A DNA stretch of 64,000 bases. It comes from an uncultured bacterium (GTDB lineage: Bacteria; Bacillota; Clostridia; Lachnospirales; Lachnospiraceae). Positions 55,677-64,000 of this stretch are shown here, in pieces; position 1 is the first letter of the stretch; each line of letters starts with the position of its first letter. The translations under genes were made by a program, and so were the position numbers. The notes beneath the pieces are model-generated. The model worked only from the letters and a program-made list of their open reading frames with translations. It was not told where the DNA came from and made no database searches. The DNA lies in contig CAJMPJ010000008.1 in NCBI GenBank assembly GCA_905215155.1, positions 1 through 64,000 of the forward strand, in the 5' to 3' direction.

Positions 55677-56693
55677 ATGGACAGGTTCGATGATTTAATG
55701 AATAATACTATAGTTAAAAAGTTAGTCAGTATTCTATTGCTGGTTTTATTTATGTATTTCTTTCGGGGGATGCTCAATCAGCTTTTGCTTATTTTTATCG
55801 TAACATTTATCTTTGGACAGCTGCAGAAATTCATTTATGATAAAGTGAATGCCCATATTAAAGTCAGCCGGAAGCTGGTTACAATTTTGATGTATATAGT
55901 GATTCTTTTGTTTTTTACGGTTTTAGGAATCGTGTATATCCCAATGGTGACCCAGCAGCTTCTTGATATCATCGGTCTGCTCTCAACCTTTGATTTGAAT
56001 CAGGTTCAGTCAAAAGTGAATATCGGTCTTATCAATGCCATACCAAAGGAGGAGATTGATTCCTATATCCGGATGGCAGAGAGCCATCTTCTTGGTTTTG
56101 TTGCGACGGCGGGTACGTTCAGCATCAATTTGCTGCTGTCTTTTTTAATCAGCTTTCTCTTTTTACTGGAAAAGGAGGAAATTATTGCTTTTTTTAAGCA
56201 TATGGAACAGAGTAAAGTCTCTTTCTTCTATGAGTATTTCACCTTCTATGGAAAGAAGTTTTTAAACTCATTTGGGAAAGTGATTGAATTGCAGATTTTA
56301 ATTGCATTCATTAACTCCTTTCTATCCGTAGTGGCCCTTACGGTAATGGGATTTCCCCAGACCCTGGGTCTTGGGGCCATGATTTTCATTCTCGGATTGA
56401 TTCCGGTTGCCGGGGTGATCATTTCCCTGATCCCTCTTGCCATCATTGCATTTAATATCGGCGGTGCCATTAAGATCATTGAAGTGATTGTGATGATTGT
56501 GGTACTTCATTCCCTGGAAACTTATGTGCTGAATCCCAAGCTGATGTCCGCGAAAACAAAGATTCCCGTGTTCCTTGTATTTCTCATTTTACTTGTGAGT
56601 GAACATTATATCGGGGTATGGGGCTTGCTTTTCGGCATTCCGCTGTTTATGTTTTTCCTGGACATCCTGGATATTAAGGTGAGGGAAAATTAA
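55677..56693 (+). CDS. AI-2E family transporter (TqsA/YdbI-like permease)
   Basis: Membrane protein of 338 aa with about seven to eight hydrophobic segments and a polar middle region (about 95-140). Features such as LGLGAMIFILGLIPVAGVIISLIP and ETYVLNPKLMSAKTKI place it in the AI-2E exporter family. Substrates in the family range from autoinducer-2 to Na+/H+ antiport; none can be assigned here. It has its own upstream gap of 108 bases and ends before the metal operon's last gene, which converges on it. Confidence 0.88.
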   Translation: MDRFDDLMNNTIVKKLVSILLLVLFMYFFRGMLNQLLLIFIVTFIFGQLQKFIYDKVNAHIKVSRKLVTILMYIVILLFFTVLGIVYIPMVTQQLLDIIGLLSTFDLNQVQSKVNIGLINAIPKEEIDSYIRMAESHLLGFVATAGTFSINLLLSFLISFLFLLEKEEIIAFFKHMEQSKVSFFYEYFTFYGKKFLNSFGKVIELQILIAFINSFLSVVALTVMGFPQTLGLGAMIFILGLIPVAGVIISLIPLAIIAFNIGGAIKIIEVIVMIVVLHSLETYVLNPKLMSAKTKIPVFLVFLILLVSEHYIGVWGLLFGIPLFMFFLDILDIKVREN

Positions 56694-56771
56694 TTAGAAA
56701 AAAAGGGTGGTGGTCTGGATTTCGTCTGGTGATATAGAAATTTAGGTGCAGTGTGGGATCAGACCAAGGCA

Positions 56772-57332
56772 TCAATAAGCATATACGTATCCGCTCACCT
56801 CATTTGCAGGTATGAGCTTTGTCACCTCTATTTCTGGATTTTTATAGGATTGGCGGTTAAATTCCTGTTCTGAGGAAAAAAGAATTCCTTCCACGGTCAC
56901 CCATGAACCGGCCTTTAGCTGAGCGGTCCTATCATATTTGCAGATCAGTCCCAGTGGAGTAACATCGGCTGCGCAGCAGGTCATAAGCATACGGGAAGCC
57001 ATGAATTCCTCCTCGTGGCATAGGGCAGGGCCGGTGGAGACAAATCCGGTCAATCGTATTTTGTAACCCACATATTTTTGTGGGTTATTGCTTATTTCAA
57101 AGACCCAGAAGCCAAAATCATCATTGGAAACCGTGATGGTTTTTAAAGTCTCATTCAATCCTGGCAGCACATCGCCGAATTCATTTTGGGGAAGTGAGGC
57201 TTCTTCACCGGCAGCAGTGGCAGAATCTTTAGAAAACATCAACAGATAACAAGCGATACCGATAAAGTATAAGCATATAATTAAACGATTCAATATCCTG
57301 AATTTGAATGATCTTGACTTTACCCCTGCCAT
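56772..57332 (-). CDS. YcgQ/DUF1980 C-terminal-type extracellular protein (TIGR03943-like)
   Basis: Protein of 186 aa: one membrane anchor at residues about 15-33 and an outside domain. The domain resembles the C-terminal part of YcgQ/TIGR03943 proteins (YKIRLTGFVSTGPA, ASRMLMTCCAADVTPLGLIC, WVTVEGILF). The CC pair and nearby His/Glu residues could bind metal. It is shorter than full YcgQ and has no YcgR-like permease beside it. AAAGGAGGAAATT precedes the ATG. It is the last gene of the MntR/metal ABC transporter group, 49 bases after the second permease, which suggests a metal-related job. Confidence 0.75.
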   Translation of the reverse strand: MAGVKSRSFKFRILNRLIICLYFIGIACYLLMFSKDSATAAGEEASLPQNEFGDVLPGLNETLKTITVSNDDFGFWVFEISNNPQKYVGYKIRLTGFVSTGPALCHEEEFMASRMLMTCCAADVTPLGLICKYDRTAQLKAGSWVTVEGILFSSEQEFNRQSYKNPEIEVTKLIPANEVSGYVYAY

Positions 57333-57381
57333 ATAATTTCCTCCTAAAAAAAGAGACAGCTAACACTCCTATTTTATGATT

Positions 57382-58500
57382 CTATTCGGAAAATATAGCT
57401 TTATATTCTAAATCGCTTATCTCTCTCCCTTTTGCAGTCAGTTTGATCGTATCTTTTTCAATCACCACATTTCCATCCTTTAATAAAGCATTGACAATTT
57501 TATCGGTAAACGCTTTTTCCCAGTGGAAATGTGCGGAAAGTGTATGAAGACCAGCTTCCTGGGTTTCTTCCTCGCTTCCTTCGTGCTGGTATAAATGAAA
57601 TAAGAGCGTTTTCCTGCTGAAATCAAGTTTTTGCCTCTGATGCCTTCTGATGGAACTTATAAAGCCTCTTTTAGGAGCTGTGATAAATACAACAAAGAAT
57701 ACCAATCCGGTCATGACTGCCATACTGCCGGAGATGGAAACATCGAACCAGGACGCCAGATAAAAGCCTGCGATACCGTTGAAGGCTCCGATTCCGGCAC
57801 TGAGGATCAGCATGTGCTTCAGGTCATCGGTCAGCAGATAAGCGGTAGCCGGAGGCCCGATCATAAACGCCACGACCAGTACAGAACCAACCGCTTCAAA
57901 TGCGCCTACGGTTGTCATGGAAACCAGCATCATCAGCCCATAGTGAATCAGGGAAGGAGAGATTCCAAGAACAGCCGACAGCACAGGATCAAAGGTGACC
58001 ACCTTTAATTCTTTAAAAAATACAATAATAAAGATGAGATTAATAATTAACAGTGCCAGGGTACTGTAGATTGCTTTGGCACCAATATCATAGCCAAACA
58101 GGACCAGCCGGTTAAACGGCGCAAAGGCAAGCTCCCCTAGAAGAACGGAATCTGTATCCAAATGGACGGAACCTGCGTATTTGGTAATCAGAATAATAGC
58201 GATGGAGAATAGCAGCGGAAATACAATTCCAATGGAAGCATCCTCAGAAAGCAGTTTGGTCCGGTTCAGCGTTTCCGTCAGCCAAACCGTTGCAAGGCCT
58301 ATCAAAGCAGCTCCTGCAATCAGGAGAGGGGAAGATAAGTCATGGGTCACGAAAAAGGCAAGGACAATCCCAAGAAGAATGGTATGAGTAATGGAGTCAG
58401 ACATCATTGACATCTTCCTCAGAACCAGAAACACGCCCGGCAGCGAGCAGGCAACCGCAACAATAACGGCAATCAGCTGAATTTCAAATTGTGGTGACAT
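57382..58500 (-). CDS. Manganese/zinc ABC transporter permease with C-terminal winged-helix-like domain
   Basis: Membrane subunit of 372 aa. Residues 1-270 are an ABC-3 type permease with about eight helices (VLRKMSMMSDSITHTILLGI, GSVLVVAFMIGPPATAYLLT). Residues about 290-372 form a soluble cytoplasmic tail that resembles the winged helix of DtxR-type regulators (ALLKDGNVVIEKDTIKLTAKG). Similar tails occur on some MntC proteins. I use ATG 58500, eight bases after AGGAGG; an ATG six bases further up is also possible. It overlaps the other permease gene by 17 bases. Confidence 0.88.
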   Translation of the reverse strand: MSPQFEIQLIAVIVAVACSLPGVFLVLRKMSMMSDSITHTILLGIVLAFFVTHDLSSPLLIAGAALIGLATVWLTETLNRTKLLSEDASIGIVFPLLFSIAIILITKYAGSVHLDTDSVLLGELAFAPFNRLVLFGYDIGAKAIYSTLALLIINLIFIIVFFKELKVVTFDPVLSAVLGISPSLIHYGLMMLVSMTTVGAFEAVGSVLVVAFMIGPPATAYLLTDDLKHMLILSAGIGAFNGIAGFYLASWFDVSISGSMAVMTGLVFFVVFITAPKRGFISSIRRHQRQKLDFSRKTLLFHLYQHEGSEEETQEAGLHTLSAHFHWEKAFTDKIVNALLKDGNVVIEKDTIKLTAKGREISDLEYKAIFSE

Positions 58501-59407
58501 CCTCATTCCCTCCTTTGTTTTTTATTAATTGTTTTAAGTTTTTTCGATGAAGTATTTTTTGTATAATTCCTCTTCCCGGTGCAAATAAAATGCTGAATAT
58601 AACAATAGAGCTGATAAAGACTACAATTGCAGGACCCGTAGGAAGTTTAGCTGTCAGGGAGCTGGCAATGGTCCCAAGGATACCGGATACCGCCCCAAAG
58701 ACAGCGGACAGCATCACCATGATCCACAGGCGGTCGGTCCATTGTCTGGCAGCAACCGCCGGTGCGATCAGCATGGCACTCATTAAGATTACTCCCACCG
58801 TCTGTAAGCCGATAATAATGGCCATAACAATCATAAAGGAAAGTAAAAGATTGATTCTGTTAGCCGGAAAGCCAAGGCTTCTGGCATATTCCATATCAAA
58901 GATGAAAAGCTTGAATTCCTTCCAGAATAAAAGTACCAGGAAGAGCAGGATCACTCCGCACAGCATCATAAAGATAACATCTCTTTTAAGGAGGGTTGAT
59001 GCCTGCCCAAAGATAAAGCGTTTTAATCCGGCCTGATTGGAATTGGGTATTTTTTGGACAAAGGTCAGCAGTACCAGACCAAATCCGAAAAATACAGACA
59101 TGACAAGGGCGAGAGCGCTGTCAAATTTAATACGGGTATGTTTTACAATGCTGATGATGAATAAAGTGGCAATTAAGCCTGAGATCAGTGCTCCAAGCAA
59201 CAGGACTTCTGTATTCTTGGAGCCGGTCAGAACGAATGCCAGTATGACACCGGGTAAGGCGGCATGGGAGACACCGTCCCCCAGAAGGCTTTGCTTGCGA
59301 AGCACAGCAAAGCTTCCTAAAACGCCGCTTAATAATCCAAGAATGGCAGAGCCCAGTGCCACGGTCTGGAACGTGTAGTCTTTAAAAAGGGAAAATACCT
59401 GTTCCAT
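58484..59407 (-). CDS. Manganese/zinc ABC transporter permease
   Basis: ABC-3 type permease of 307 aa with about eight to nine helices (LRKQSLLGDGVSHAALPGVI, GVILMSAMLIAPAVAARQWT). It pairs with the permease that follows, as MntC/MntD and TroC/TroD do. The C-terminal tail is short and basic. AGGAGGTGAC precedes the ATG, 12 bases after the ATPase gene. Confidence 0.9.
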   Translation of the reverse strand: MEQVFSLFKDYTFQTVALGSAILGLLSGVLGSFAVLRKQSLLGDGVSHAALPGVILAFVLTGSKNTEVLLLGALISGLIATLFIISIVKHTRIKFDSALALVMSVFFGFGLVLLTFVQKIPNSNQAGLKRFIFGQASTLLKRDVIFMMLCGVILLFLVLLFWKEFKLFIFDMEYARSLGFPANRINLLLSFMIVMAIIIGLQTVGVILMSAMLIAPAVAARQWTDRLWIMVMLSAVFGAVSGILGTIASSLTAKLPTGPAIVVFISSIVIFSILFAPGRGIIQKILHRKNLKQLIKNKGGNEDVTTI

Positions 59408-59419
59408 AGTGTCACCTCC

Positions 59420-60178
59420 TTACATGGCCCCCTGCAATAAATTTACGGAGCTGCGGTATGCCTTTTTTAAATTGCTCTCATGAAATACCTCTTCTACAGG
59501 GCCGCTTGCGATCACTTTGATGTTAATCAGTGTGACCCAGTCAAAGTATTCCTCAACTGTCTGTAAGTCATGGTGTACCACAACCACCGTTTTACCGGAC
59601 TCTCTTAACTCTTTTAAGAGCTGAACAATTGCTTTTTCTGTCTGAATGTCTACACCCTTAAAGGGTTCATCCATGAAGTAAATATCTGCCGTCTGCATCA
59701 AAGCTCTGGCTAAGAATACCCTCTGCTGCTGACCGCCGGAAAGCTGGCTGATCTGGCGGTCTGCAAATGGTTCCATGCCAACCTTTTTTAAGCATTCCAT
59801 TGCCATTTCCCTGTCTTTTTTACCGGGCCGCCGGATAAAACCAAGCCTTCCGTAACAGCCCATAAGAACGATGTCCTTTACCGTTGCCGGGAAATCCCAG
59901 TCAACGCTTCCGCTTTGGGGAACGTAGGCTACCTGATTTTTTAATTTGCGAAGATTGTTTTCTTTCTCCTGGAAGAAATGGACCGTACCGGTTACCGGGA
60001 CCAAAAGTCCCAGCATGGCTTTTAAGAGAGTGGTTTTCCCAGCCCCATTGGGACCGACCACAGCCATCAGCTTGCCCTGTGGAATATCAAGGTCAATATC
60101 CCATAAGACCGGTTTGGAATCATATGCAACGGTTAAATCTTCTATATGGACTGCATAATCCGATGGATTCACTTTCAT
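59420..60178 (-). CDS. mntB: Manganese/zinc ABC transporter ATPase
   Basis: Cytoplasmic ATPase of 252 aa. Walker A GPNGAGKTT, signature LSGGQQQR, Walker B IYFMDEPFKGVD and switch His in VVVHHDLQTVEEYFD are all present. I use ATG 60178 after GGAGG; the longer frame starts with a TTG that overlaps that site. Position between binding protein and permeases matches mntABCD of Bacillus and tro of Treponema. Confidence 0.9.
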   Translation of the reverse strand: MKVNPSDYAVHIEDLTVAYDSKPVLWDIDLDIPQGKLMAVVGPNGAGKTTLLKAMLGLLVPVTGTVHFFQEKENNLRKLKNQVAYVPQSGSVDWDFPATVKDIVLMGCYGRLGFIRRPGKKDREMAMECLKKVGMEPFADRQISQLSGGQQQRVFLARALMQTADIYFMDEPFKGVDIQTEKAIVQLLKELRESGKTVVVVHHDLQTVEEYFDWVTLINIKVIASGPVEEVFHESNLKKAYRSSVNLLQGAM

Positions 60179-60203
60179 AGGGGGTCCTCCTTTTCCCAAT
60201 CTG

Positions 60204-61136
60204 TCATTTTAATGCTTCTACAATGGTGTCAACGTTGGCTTTTACAGTCAGAAGATAGGTTTCCGCTCCGGAATCCACGCCCCCAAGAGAGTCGGAGTAA
60301 AGTTCTCCGCCGATGATTACATCAAATCCTTTCGATTTTACGGCGGCCTGAAGGGCCTCTATGGTTTTCGGGGGCACCGAGGATTCTACAAAGATGGCTT
60401 TAATTTTCCGTTGGGTGATAAAATCAGCCAGGCTGCTCACGTCAGCAGTACCAGCTTCCGCATCGGTACTGATTCCCTGCAATCCTCTCACCTCAAGGCC
60501 GTAAGCCTTGCCAAAGTATTGAAATGCATCGTGTGCTGTAATCAGAACCCGCTGTTCTTCCGGGATTTCCTTTACCCGTTCTTTAATATATGTATCCAGT
60601 GACTCCAGTTCTGACATATAGGCTTCTAAGTTTTTCTTGTAATATGGGGAATGATCAGGATCTGCTTCGGATAACTGGTCTGCCACAGTTTTAGCGGCAG
60701 ATTTCCAAAGGGAAACATCAAACCAGATATGAGGGTCGTGAACAGAGCTGTCATCCTCCCAGGATAGCAATTGATCTTTTGGAAGACCGTCTTCAATGCA
60801 GATGACCTTGCTTCCCCGGTCAGTCAGTGACTCAAAGATCTCACCCATTTTCCCTTCCAGATGCAGACCGTTATAGACGACCACATCGGCATTCTGCATC
60901 AAAGTAACGTCTCCGGCACTTGCCTGATATAAATGGGGATCAATACCCGGTCCCATAAGTCCGTCTACATTCACATGTTCCCCGCCAATGACTTTTGTCA
61001 GGTCGGCAAGCATGGTGGTGGTAGCTACGATATTTAACGTATCACTTTCGTTTTTCTGGTCAGCTTTTTGACATGCGGTCAAAAATAAGGATGCGATAAG
61101 GCTGATGTTTAACATCATGATTAATTTTTTTATCAT
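60204..61136 (-). CDS. mntA: Manganese/zinc-binding lipoprotein (TroA/MntA-like)
   Basis: Metal-capturing lipoprotein of 310 aa. The lipobox is LTAC with Cys22. The four TroA-type ligands are visible: His68 (GIDPHLYQ), His136 (DPHIWFD), His202 (TAHDAFQYF) and Asp282 (GGELYSDSLG). His at the third site follows TroA and Bacillus MntA, where PsaA-type Mn binders have Glu; so Mn or Zn are both possible. Beside the anchor it lacks the His-rich loop typical of Zn-only ZnuA. GGAGG precedes the ATG. Confidence 0.92.
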   Translation of the reverse strand: MIKKLIMMLNISLIASLFLTACQKADQKNESDTLNIVATTTMLADLTKVIGGEHVNVDGLMGPGIDPHLYQASAGDVTLMQNADVVVYNGLHLEGKMGEIFESLTDRGSKVICIEDGLPKDQLLSWEDDSSVHDPHIWFDVSLWKSAAKTVADQLSEADPDHSPYYKKNLEAYMSELESLDTYIKERVKEIPEEQRVLITAHDAFQYFGKAYGLEVRGLQGISTDAEAGTADVSSLADFITQRKIKAIFVESSVPPKTIEALQAAVKSKGFDVIIGGELYSDSLGGVDSGAETYLLTVKANVDTIVEALK

Positions 61137-61169
61137 GTTAATCCTCCATCATTTCAATCGTTATAAATT

Positions 61170-61820
61170 TCATTCATTTGTAGATACATAAATCTGGCAG
61201 GCAGCTTTATGGCTGATCTGTATTGTTTTGTCTCCAAGTACCAGGGTAAAAGGTCCCTCGTAGTCATCAACGGCAAGGACGGTGATCTGGCTTCCGATTT
61301 CAATTCCCTGAGTCTGTAAGTAATCAAGAAGTTCTTTTTCTTCCTGTACCTTTTTTATAATGGCTGTTGTTCCGGCAGCCAGGGTGGAGAGAAGAACTAA
61401 TGATCCTTCTTTTATCTGTCCGTTCTGATCGGGAATCGCATTGCCGTGAGGGCAGTATGCAGGATAATTCAAAAAGCGTTCCAGCCGGCCCGTCAGCCGG
61501 ACAGGAGATACGTGCTCCAATAATTCCGCATCTTCATGTGCTTCACTCCAGGAATAACCCAGGTGCCGTATAAGAAACACTTCCCACAGGCGGTGGCCCC
61601 GCAAAAGGGAGATTGCGATCCCGATTCCTTCTTTTGTCAACTTTGCTCCTTTATAAGGCTCCGTAATCAGCAATGATTCCTGACTTAACTTTGTCAGCAT
61701 TTCAGATACTGAAGCCGGCGCTATTTTTAATTTCTGCGATAGCTCCTTGTTGCTTACCAGGTGTTCGGAGCCTCCCAGCTTATATAGTTCTTTTAAATAA
61801 TCTTCTTTGTTTGGTGTCAT
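61170..61820 (-). CDS. mntR: DtxR/MntR-family metalloregulator
   Basis: Metal-dependent repressor of 216 aa: winged helix (SNKELSQKLKIAPASVSEML), dimerisation and metal-binding domain (RGHRLWEVFLIRHLGYSWSEAHEDAELLEH with His/Glu ligands), and a C-terminal SH3/FeoA-like domain (about 145-210) as in TroR and IdeR. It is first in the operon and a perfect palindromic operator lies 16 bases before its start, so it should repress itself and the transporter when metal is plentiful. AGGAGG precedes the ATG. Confidence 0.92.
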   Translation of the reverse strand: MTPNKEDYLKELYKLGGSEHLVSNKELSQKLKIAPASVSEMLTKLSQESLLITEPYKGAKLTKEGIGIAISLLRGHRLWEVFLIRHLGYSWSEAHEDAELLEHVSPVRLTGRLERFLNYPAYCPHGNAIPDQNGQIKEGSLVLLSTLAAGTTAIIKKVQEEKELLDYLQTQGIEIGSQITVLAVDDYEGPFTLVLGDKTIQISHKAACQIYVSTNE

Positions 61821-61835
61821 AGGACCGCCTCCTGT

Positions 61836-61873
61836 TTTAGGTATACCTAAATTAATTGTATTATATACCTAAA
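61836..61873 (-). promoter_or_regulatory. DtxR-type operator of the metal-transport operon
   Basis: TTTAGGTATACCTAAA (61836-61851) is a perfect 16-bp palindrome of the TTTAGG/CCTAAA type bound by DtxR/SirR/TroR proteins. A second copy of one half, TATACCTAAAA (61863-61873), lies one to two turns upstream. Binding would cover the operon promoter. Confidence 0.8.
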
Positions 61874-62052
61874 ATCAGAAAAGTGCAAGATACATCCCGG
61901 TAAAGAAACGAGTATCTTTATCATTAGAGAGAATTAGCGGAGGCTAAAAAAGTTTCCTGAGACTAATATATTTTAAAACGGAAAAAGTGTTACAATATAA
62001 GATGGGCTGTATCAATAAGTTTGAAATTTTTTAAAAATAGGTATGACATTAA

Positions 62053-62080
62053 TTGATCCGTTCTGCTATACTTGTATAAT
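62053..62080 (+). promoter_or_regulatory. Promoter of the VOC-family gene
   Basis: TTGATC (62053-62058) and TATAAT (62075-62080) with 16 bases between, 39 bases before the start codon. Confidence 0.5.
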
Positions 62081-62118
62081 CAATGCAATTAAAAAAGTGT
62101 AATAAAAGGAGAAAAAAT

Positions 62119-62481
62119 ATGAATTTTTGTTGGGTAACACTGCATGTGGGAAATTTTGAAGAATCCCTTGCTTTCTATCATGAAGTGCTGAAGCTTCCGG
62201 TCAGCAGCAGACACAGCGGAGGCGGTGTAGAGATGGCCATGCTTGGAAAAGAAGGACAGCCGAAAGTAGAACTGCTCTGTGACGGGAACGCTCAAAGCGG
62301 TCAGAAGCAATCCGGCATTTCTGTAGGTATTTCGGTTAATTCCTTGGAAGAGACGATGGAATATTTGGACAAACTGGGAATTCCGGTTCTTAGAGGGCCG
62401 ATTTCACCGAATCCGTCTACCAGGTTTATTTTTATCCATGATCCTGATGGTTATGAGGTTCAGCTGGTGGAAATGAAATAA
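62119..62481 (+). CDS. VOC-superfamily (glyoxalase/dioxygenase-like) protein
   Basis: Small protein of 120 aa with the beta-alpha-beta-beta-beta repeat of glyoxalase I-like proteins: FCWVTLHVGNFEESLAFYHE at the start and FIHDPDGYEVQLVEMK at the end. His20-type and the terminal Glu (QLVE) are likely metal ligands. The reaction is unknown; lactoylglutathione lyase-like and antibiotic-binding proteins share the fold. I use ATG 62119 after AAAAGGAG; the longer frame adds 12 basic residues. Confidence 0.85.
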   Translation: MNFCWVTLHVGNFEESLAFYHEVLKLPVSSRHSGGGVEMAMLGKEGQPKVELLCDGNAQSGQKQSGISVGISVNSLEETMEYLDKLGIPVLRGPISPNPSTRFIFIHDPDGYEVQLVEMK

Positions 62482-62493
62482 AAAAGATAAGCC

Positions 62494-63921
62494 TTATTTC
62501 TTTTTCCTGTCCGGATCATAGATTTCCTCTGAAAATTCAGTTAAGATACGGCGATGCTCCGAGGTTCCTGCCGGATATTGATTTTGCCGATGCAGTTTGT
62601 GTTTGTCTGCTTCATGAACAAATGCATAACAGACCGTGAAAAAAGCCACAAGAGCAATTCCTGCAAAAAATCCCAGGGTCTGACTTTTTAAAAACGGCAT
62701 GCTGAACATGGCGATGATCAGTCCTGCCATTGCAAACAGAGAACTATACGGAAATCCGCACAGCCGGCAGTTTCCTTCCGGTTTCCCGTTCTTTTTCCGA
62801 AAGCGGATATGGGTAACCATGAGTACGATATAGGTAAAAAGCAGTGCAAATCCTCCGGAGCTGATCAAAAACACATAGACCTCAGGGAACAATAGCCCCA
62901 CGTATAAAAACAGGATCATGGAGAAGCCCGAAAAGAGGATTCCCCTGTAAGGAACATCCGTTTTATCTCTTAAAAATGCAGGCCCAAGCCCGTCTTCCAC
63001 AAGAGAGCGGAGCATTCTTCCGATTCCAAACATGGCGGCTAACATGGTCGATATGATGGCGGTAATGAGTATGACCGTCATGGCAGTACCTGCCCAGGTC
63101 ATTTGATAGCGGTAGAGGGCCGTAACCATAGGGCTGACGTCTTCATTTAAGGACCCGGTGGGAACCAGCAGCAAAAGGACTAAAACACACAGAATATAAA
63201 GTGTCACGAGCCAAAACACCGTTAGGTGGATGGCACGGGGCACATTTTTTTGCTTGTTTTCTGTTTCGCTGGCAGCCAGTCCGATGATTTCAAAGCCTGC
63301 AAAGGAGAACAAAACGATCAGCATGCTTCCGGCCAGACTTTTTATTCCGCCGGGGAGAAATGGTTCTGAACGAAGGGTGCTGATCCCCAGTGGGGTAGAG
63401 CCGGGCAAGACACCGAAGATGATCAGACACCCTAAAAGGATAAATCCTATAATGGCCAGAATCTTGACTGCGGCCAGAACGCTTTCCAAACGGCTCAGCT
63501 GTTTGGCTCCCAAAAGGTTTAATAAGGTGACACCGGCAATGAGAAGGGTGCCAAGAAAAGGGATTGAAACGGCCGGAAACCAGGTTCGGAACAATAAGGA
63601 TACTGCGGTAGCCTCACTGGACATGGAAATGACCATTCCGGTCCAATAGACCCAGCCCACCACAAAGCCAGTTCCTTTGTTGATATACTCCGATGCAAAG
63701 GTTCTAAAGGAAGAAGAATCCGGATGAGATACTGTCATTTCCGAAAGTGCAAAAAGGATGAAGTAGACCATAACAGCACAAATCAGATAAGAAAAAATAA
63801 TTGCTGGTCCTGCCGCCTGAATGGCAACCGTTGAACCTATAAAAAAGGAACCGCCGATGACGGTTCCAAGAGCCATCATTGTCAAACGGCCTGCAGTAAG
63901 TCCTTTTGCTTTGTTTTCCAT
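62494..63921 (-). CDS. APC-family amino acid permease
   Basis: Amino acid transporter of 475 aa with twelve expected membrane helices. Family features: LTAGRLTMMALGTVIGGSFF at the start and FSFAGFEIIGLAASETENKQ in helix 6. The last 35 residues are polar and charged. The substrate is unknown; GABA-permease/AnsP-like members look similar. GAGGGATTCC precedes the ATG. It converges on the VOC gene with 12 bases between. Bases 63922-64000 hold its upstream region only. Confidence 0.9.
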   Translation of the reverse strand: MENKAKGLTAGRLTMMALGTVIGGSFFIGSTVAIQAAGPAIIFSYLICAVMVYFILFALSEMTVSHPDSSSFRTFASEYINKGTGFVVGWVYWTGMVISMSSEATAVSLLFRTWFPAVSIPFLGTLLIAGVTLLNLLGAKQLSRLESVLAAVKILAIIGFILLGCLIIFGVLPGSTPLGISTLRSEPFLPGGIKSLAGSMLIVLFSFAGFEIIGLAASETENKQKNVPRAIHLTVFWLVTLYILCVLVLLLLVPTGSLNEDVSPMVTALYRYQMTWAGTAMTVILITAIISTMLAAMFGIGRMLRSLVEDGLGPAFLRDKTDVPYRGILFSGFSMILFLYVGLLFPEVYVFLISSGGFALLFTYIVLMVTHIRFRKKNGKPEGNCRLCGFPYSSLFAMAGLIIAMFSMPFLKSQTLGFFAGIALVAFFTVCYAFVHEADKHKLHRQNQYPAGTSEHRRILTEFSEEIYDPDRKKK

Positions 63922-64000
63922 TGGAATCCCTCGCTTTTTTATTTTTGTATTATTATTTCAGATATCAGAAAAGTTATTCAAACCATAGAAACTCTTTGAT

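Overview
The window reads like a piece of chromosome from an anaerobic, spore-forming Clostridia bacterium, most likely Lachnospiraceae (Lacrimispora / Clostridium sphenoides-like). Grounds (inference from gene content): YesN- and AraC-type sugar regulators, a mannose-family PTS, a Csp-type subtilisin-like protein, a V-type ATPase operon in the Enterococcus ntp order, an Amt-PII fusion, strong AGGAGG ribosome sites, TTGACA/TATAAT promoters and moderate G+C. I saw no rRNA, tRNA, CRISPR array, insertion sequence or prophage.

Layout. 1-6.9 kb: end of an AraC-type regulator, a solute-binding protein with no permease, IIB-IIC-IID of a mannose-family PTS (no IIA here), a nitrilase-family amidohydrolase and a nitronate monooxygenase-like flavoprotein. 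6.9-12.2 kb: a two-component system next to an SDR/zinc-ribbon fusion, then a MerR regulator divergent from an iron alcohol dehydrogenase. 12.2-14.3 kb: an AT-rich ABC-F gene behind a leader with a promoter, a 30-codon ORF and two terminators. 14.3-31.3 kb: an ion and osmotic block, with BusR-like regulator, BusAB-like betaine transporter plus a small membrane protein, Amt-PII fusion, KtrAB potassium uptake, and a nine-gene V-ATPase whose K subunit keeps the Na+ ligand set.

31.4-43.7 kb: LysR regulator and siroheme sulfite/nitrite reductase, D-lactate dehydrogenase-like protein, a GSDH-type propeller, a flavodoxin relic, an EamA transporter, an RND exporter, a Csp-like protein that has lost two catalytic residues, a DUF554 protein and a 71-aa polar protein. 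43.7-51.1 kb: a DUF985 cupin relic with its own promoter-like repeats and terminator, then an AraC-regulated LplABC-type ABC importer with a second AraC regulator. 51.2-56.7 kb: tandem glycine riboswitch and AGCS symporter, MBOAT/SGNH O-acetylation pair, AI-2E family protein. 56.7-61.9 kb (minus strand): MntR-like regulator, Mn/Zn ABC transporter and a DUF1980/YcgQ-like protein. 62-64 kb: VOC protein and APC permease.

How they fit together. The best-supported theme is ion and osmolyte balance: Na+ extrusion, K+ uptake, ammonium uptake and betaine uptake lie side by side, and three of the units have structured leaders or operators. No single large unknown system is evident. The items I would chase first are the ABC-F leader, the BusR two-site operator with its extra small gene, the Csp pseudoprotease, the V-ATPase leader RNA and the DUF1980 gene at the end of the metal operon.
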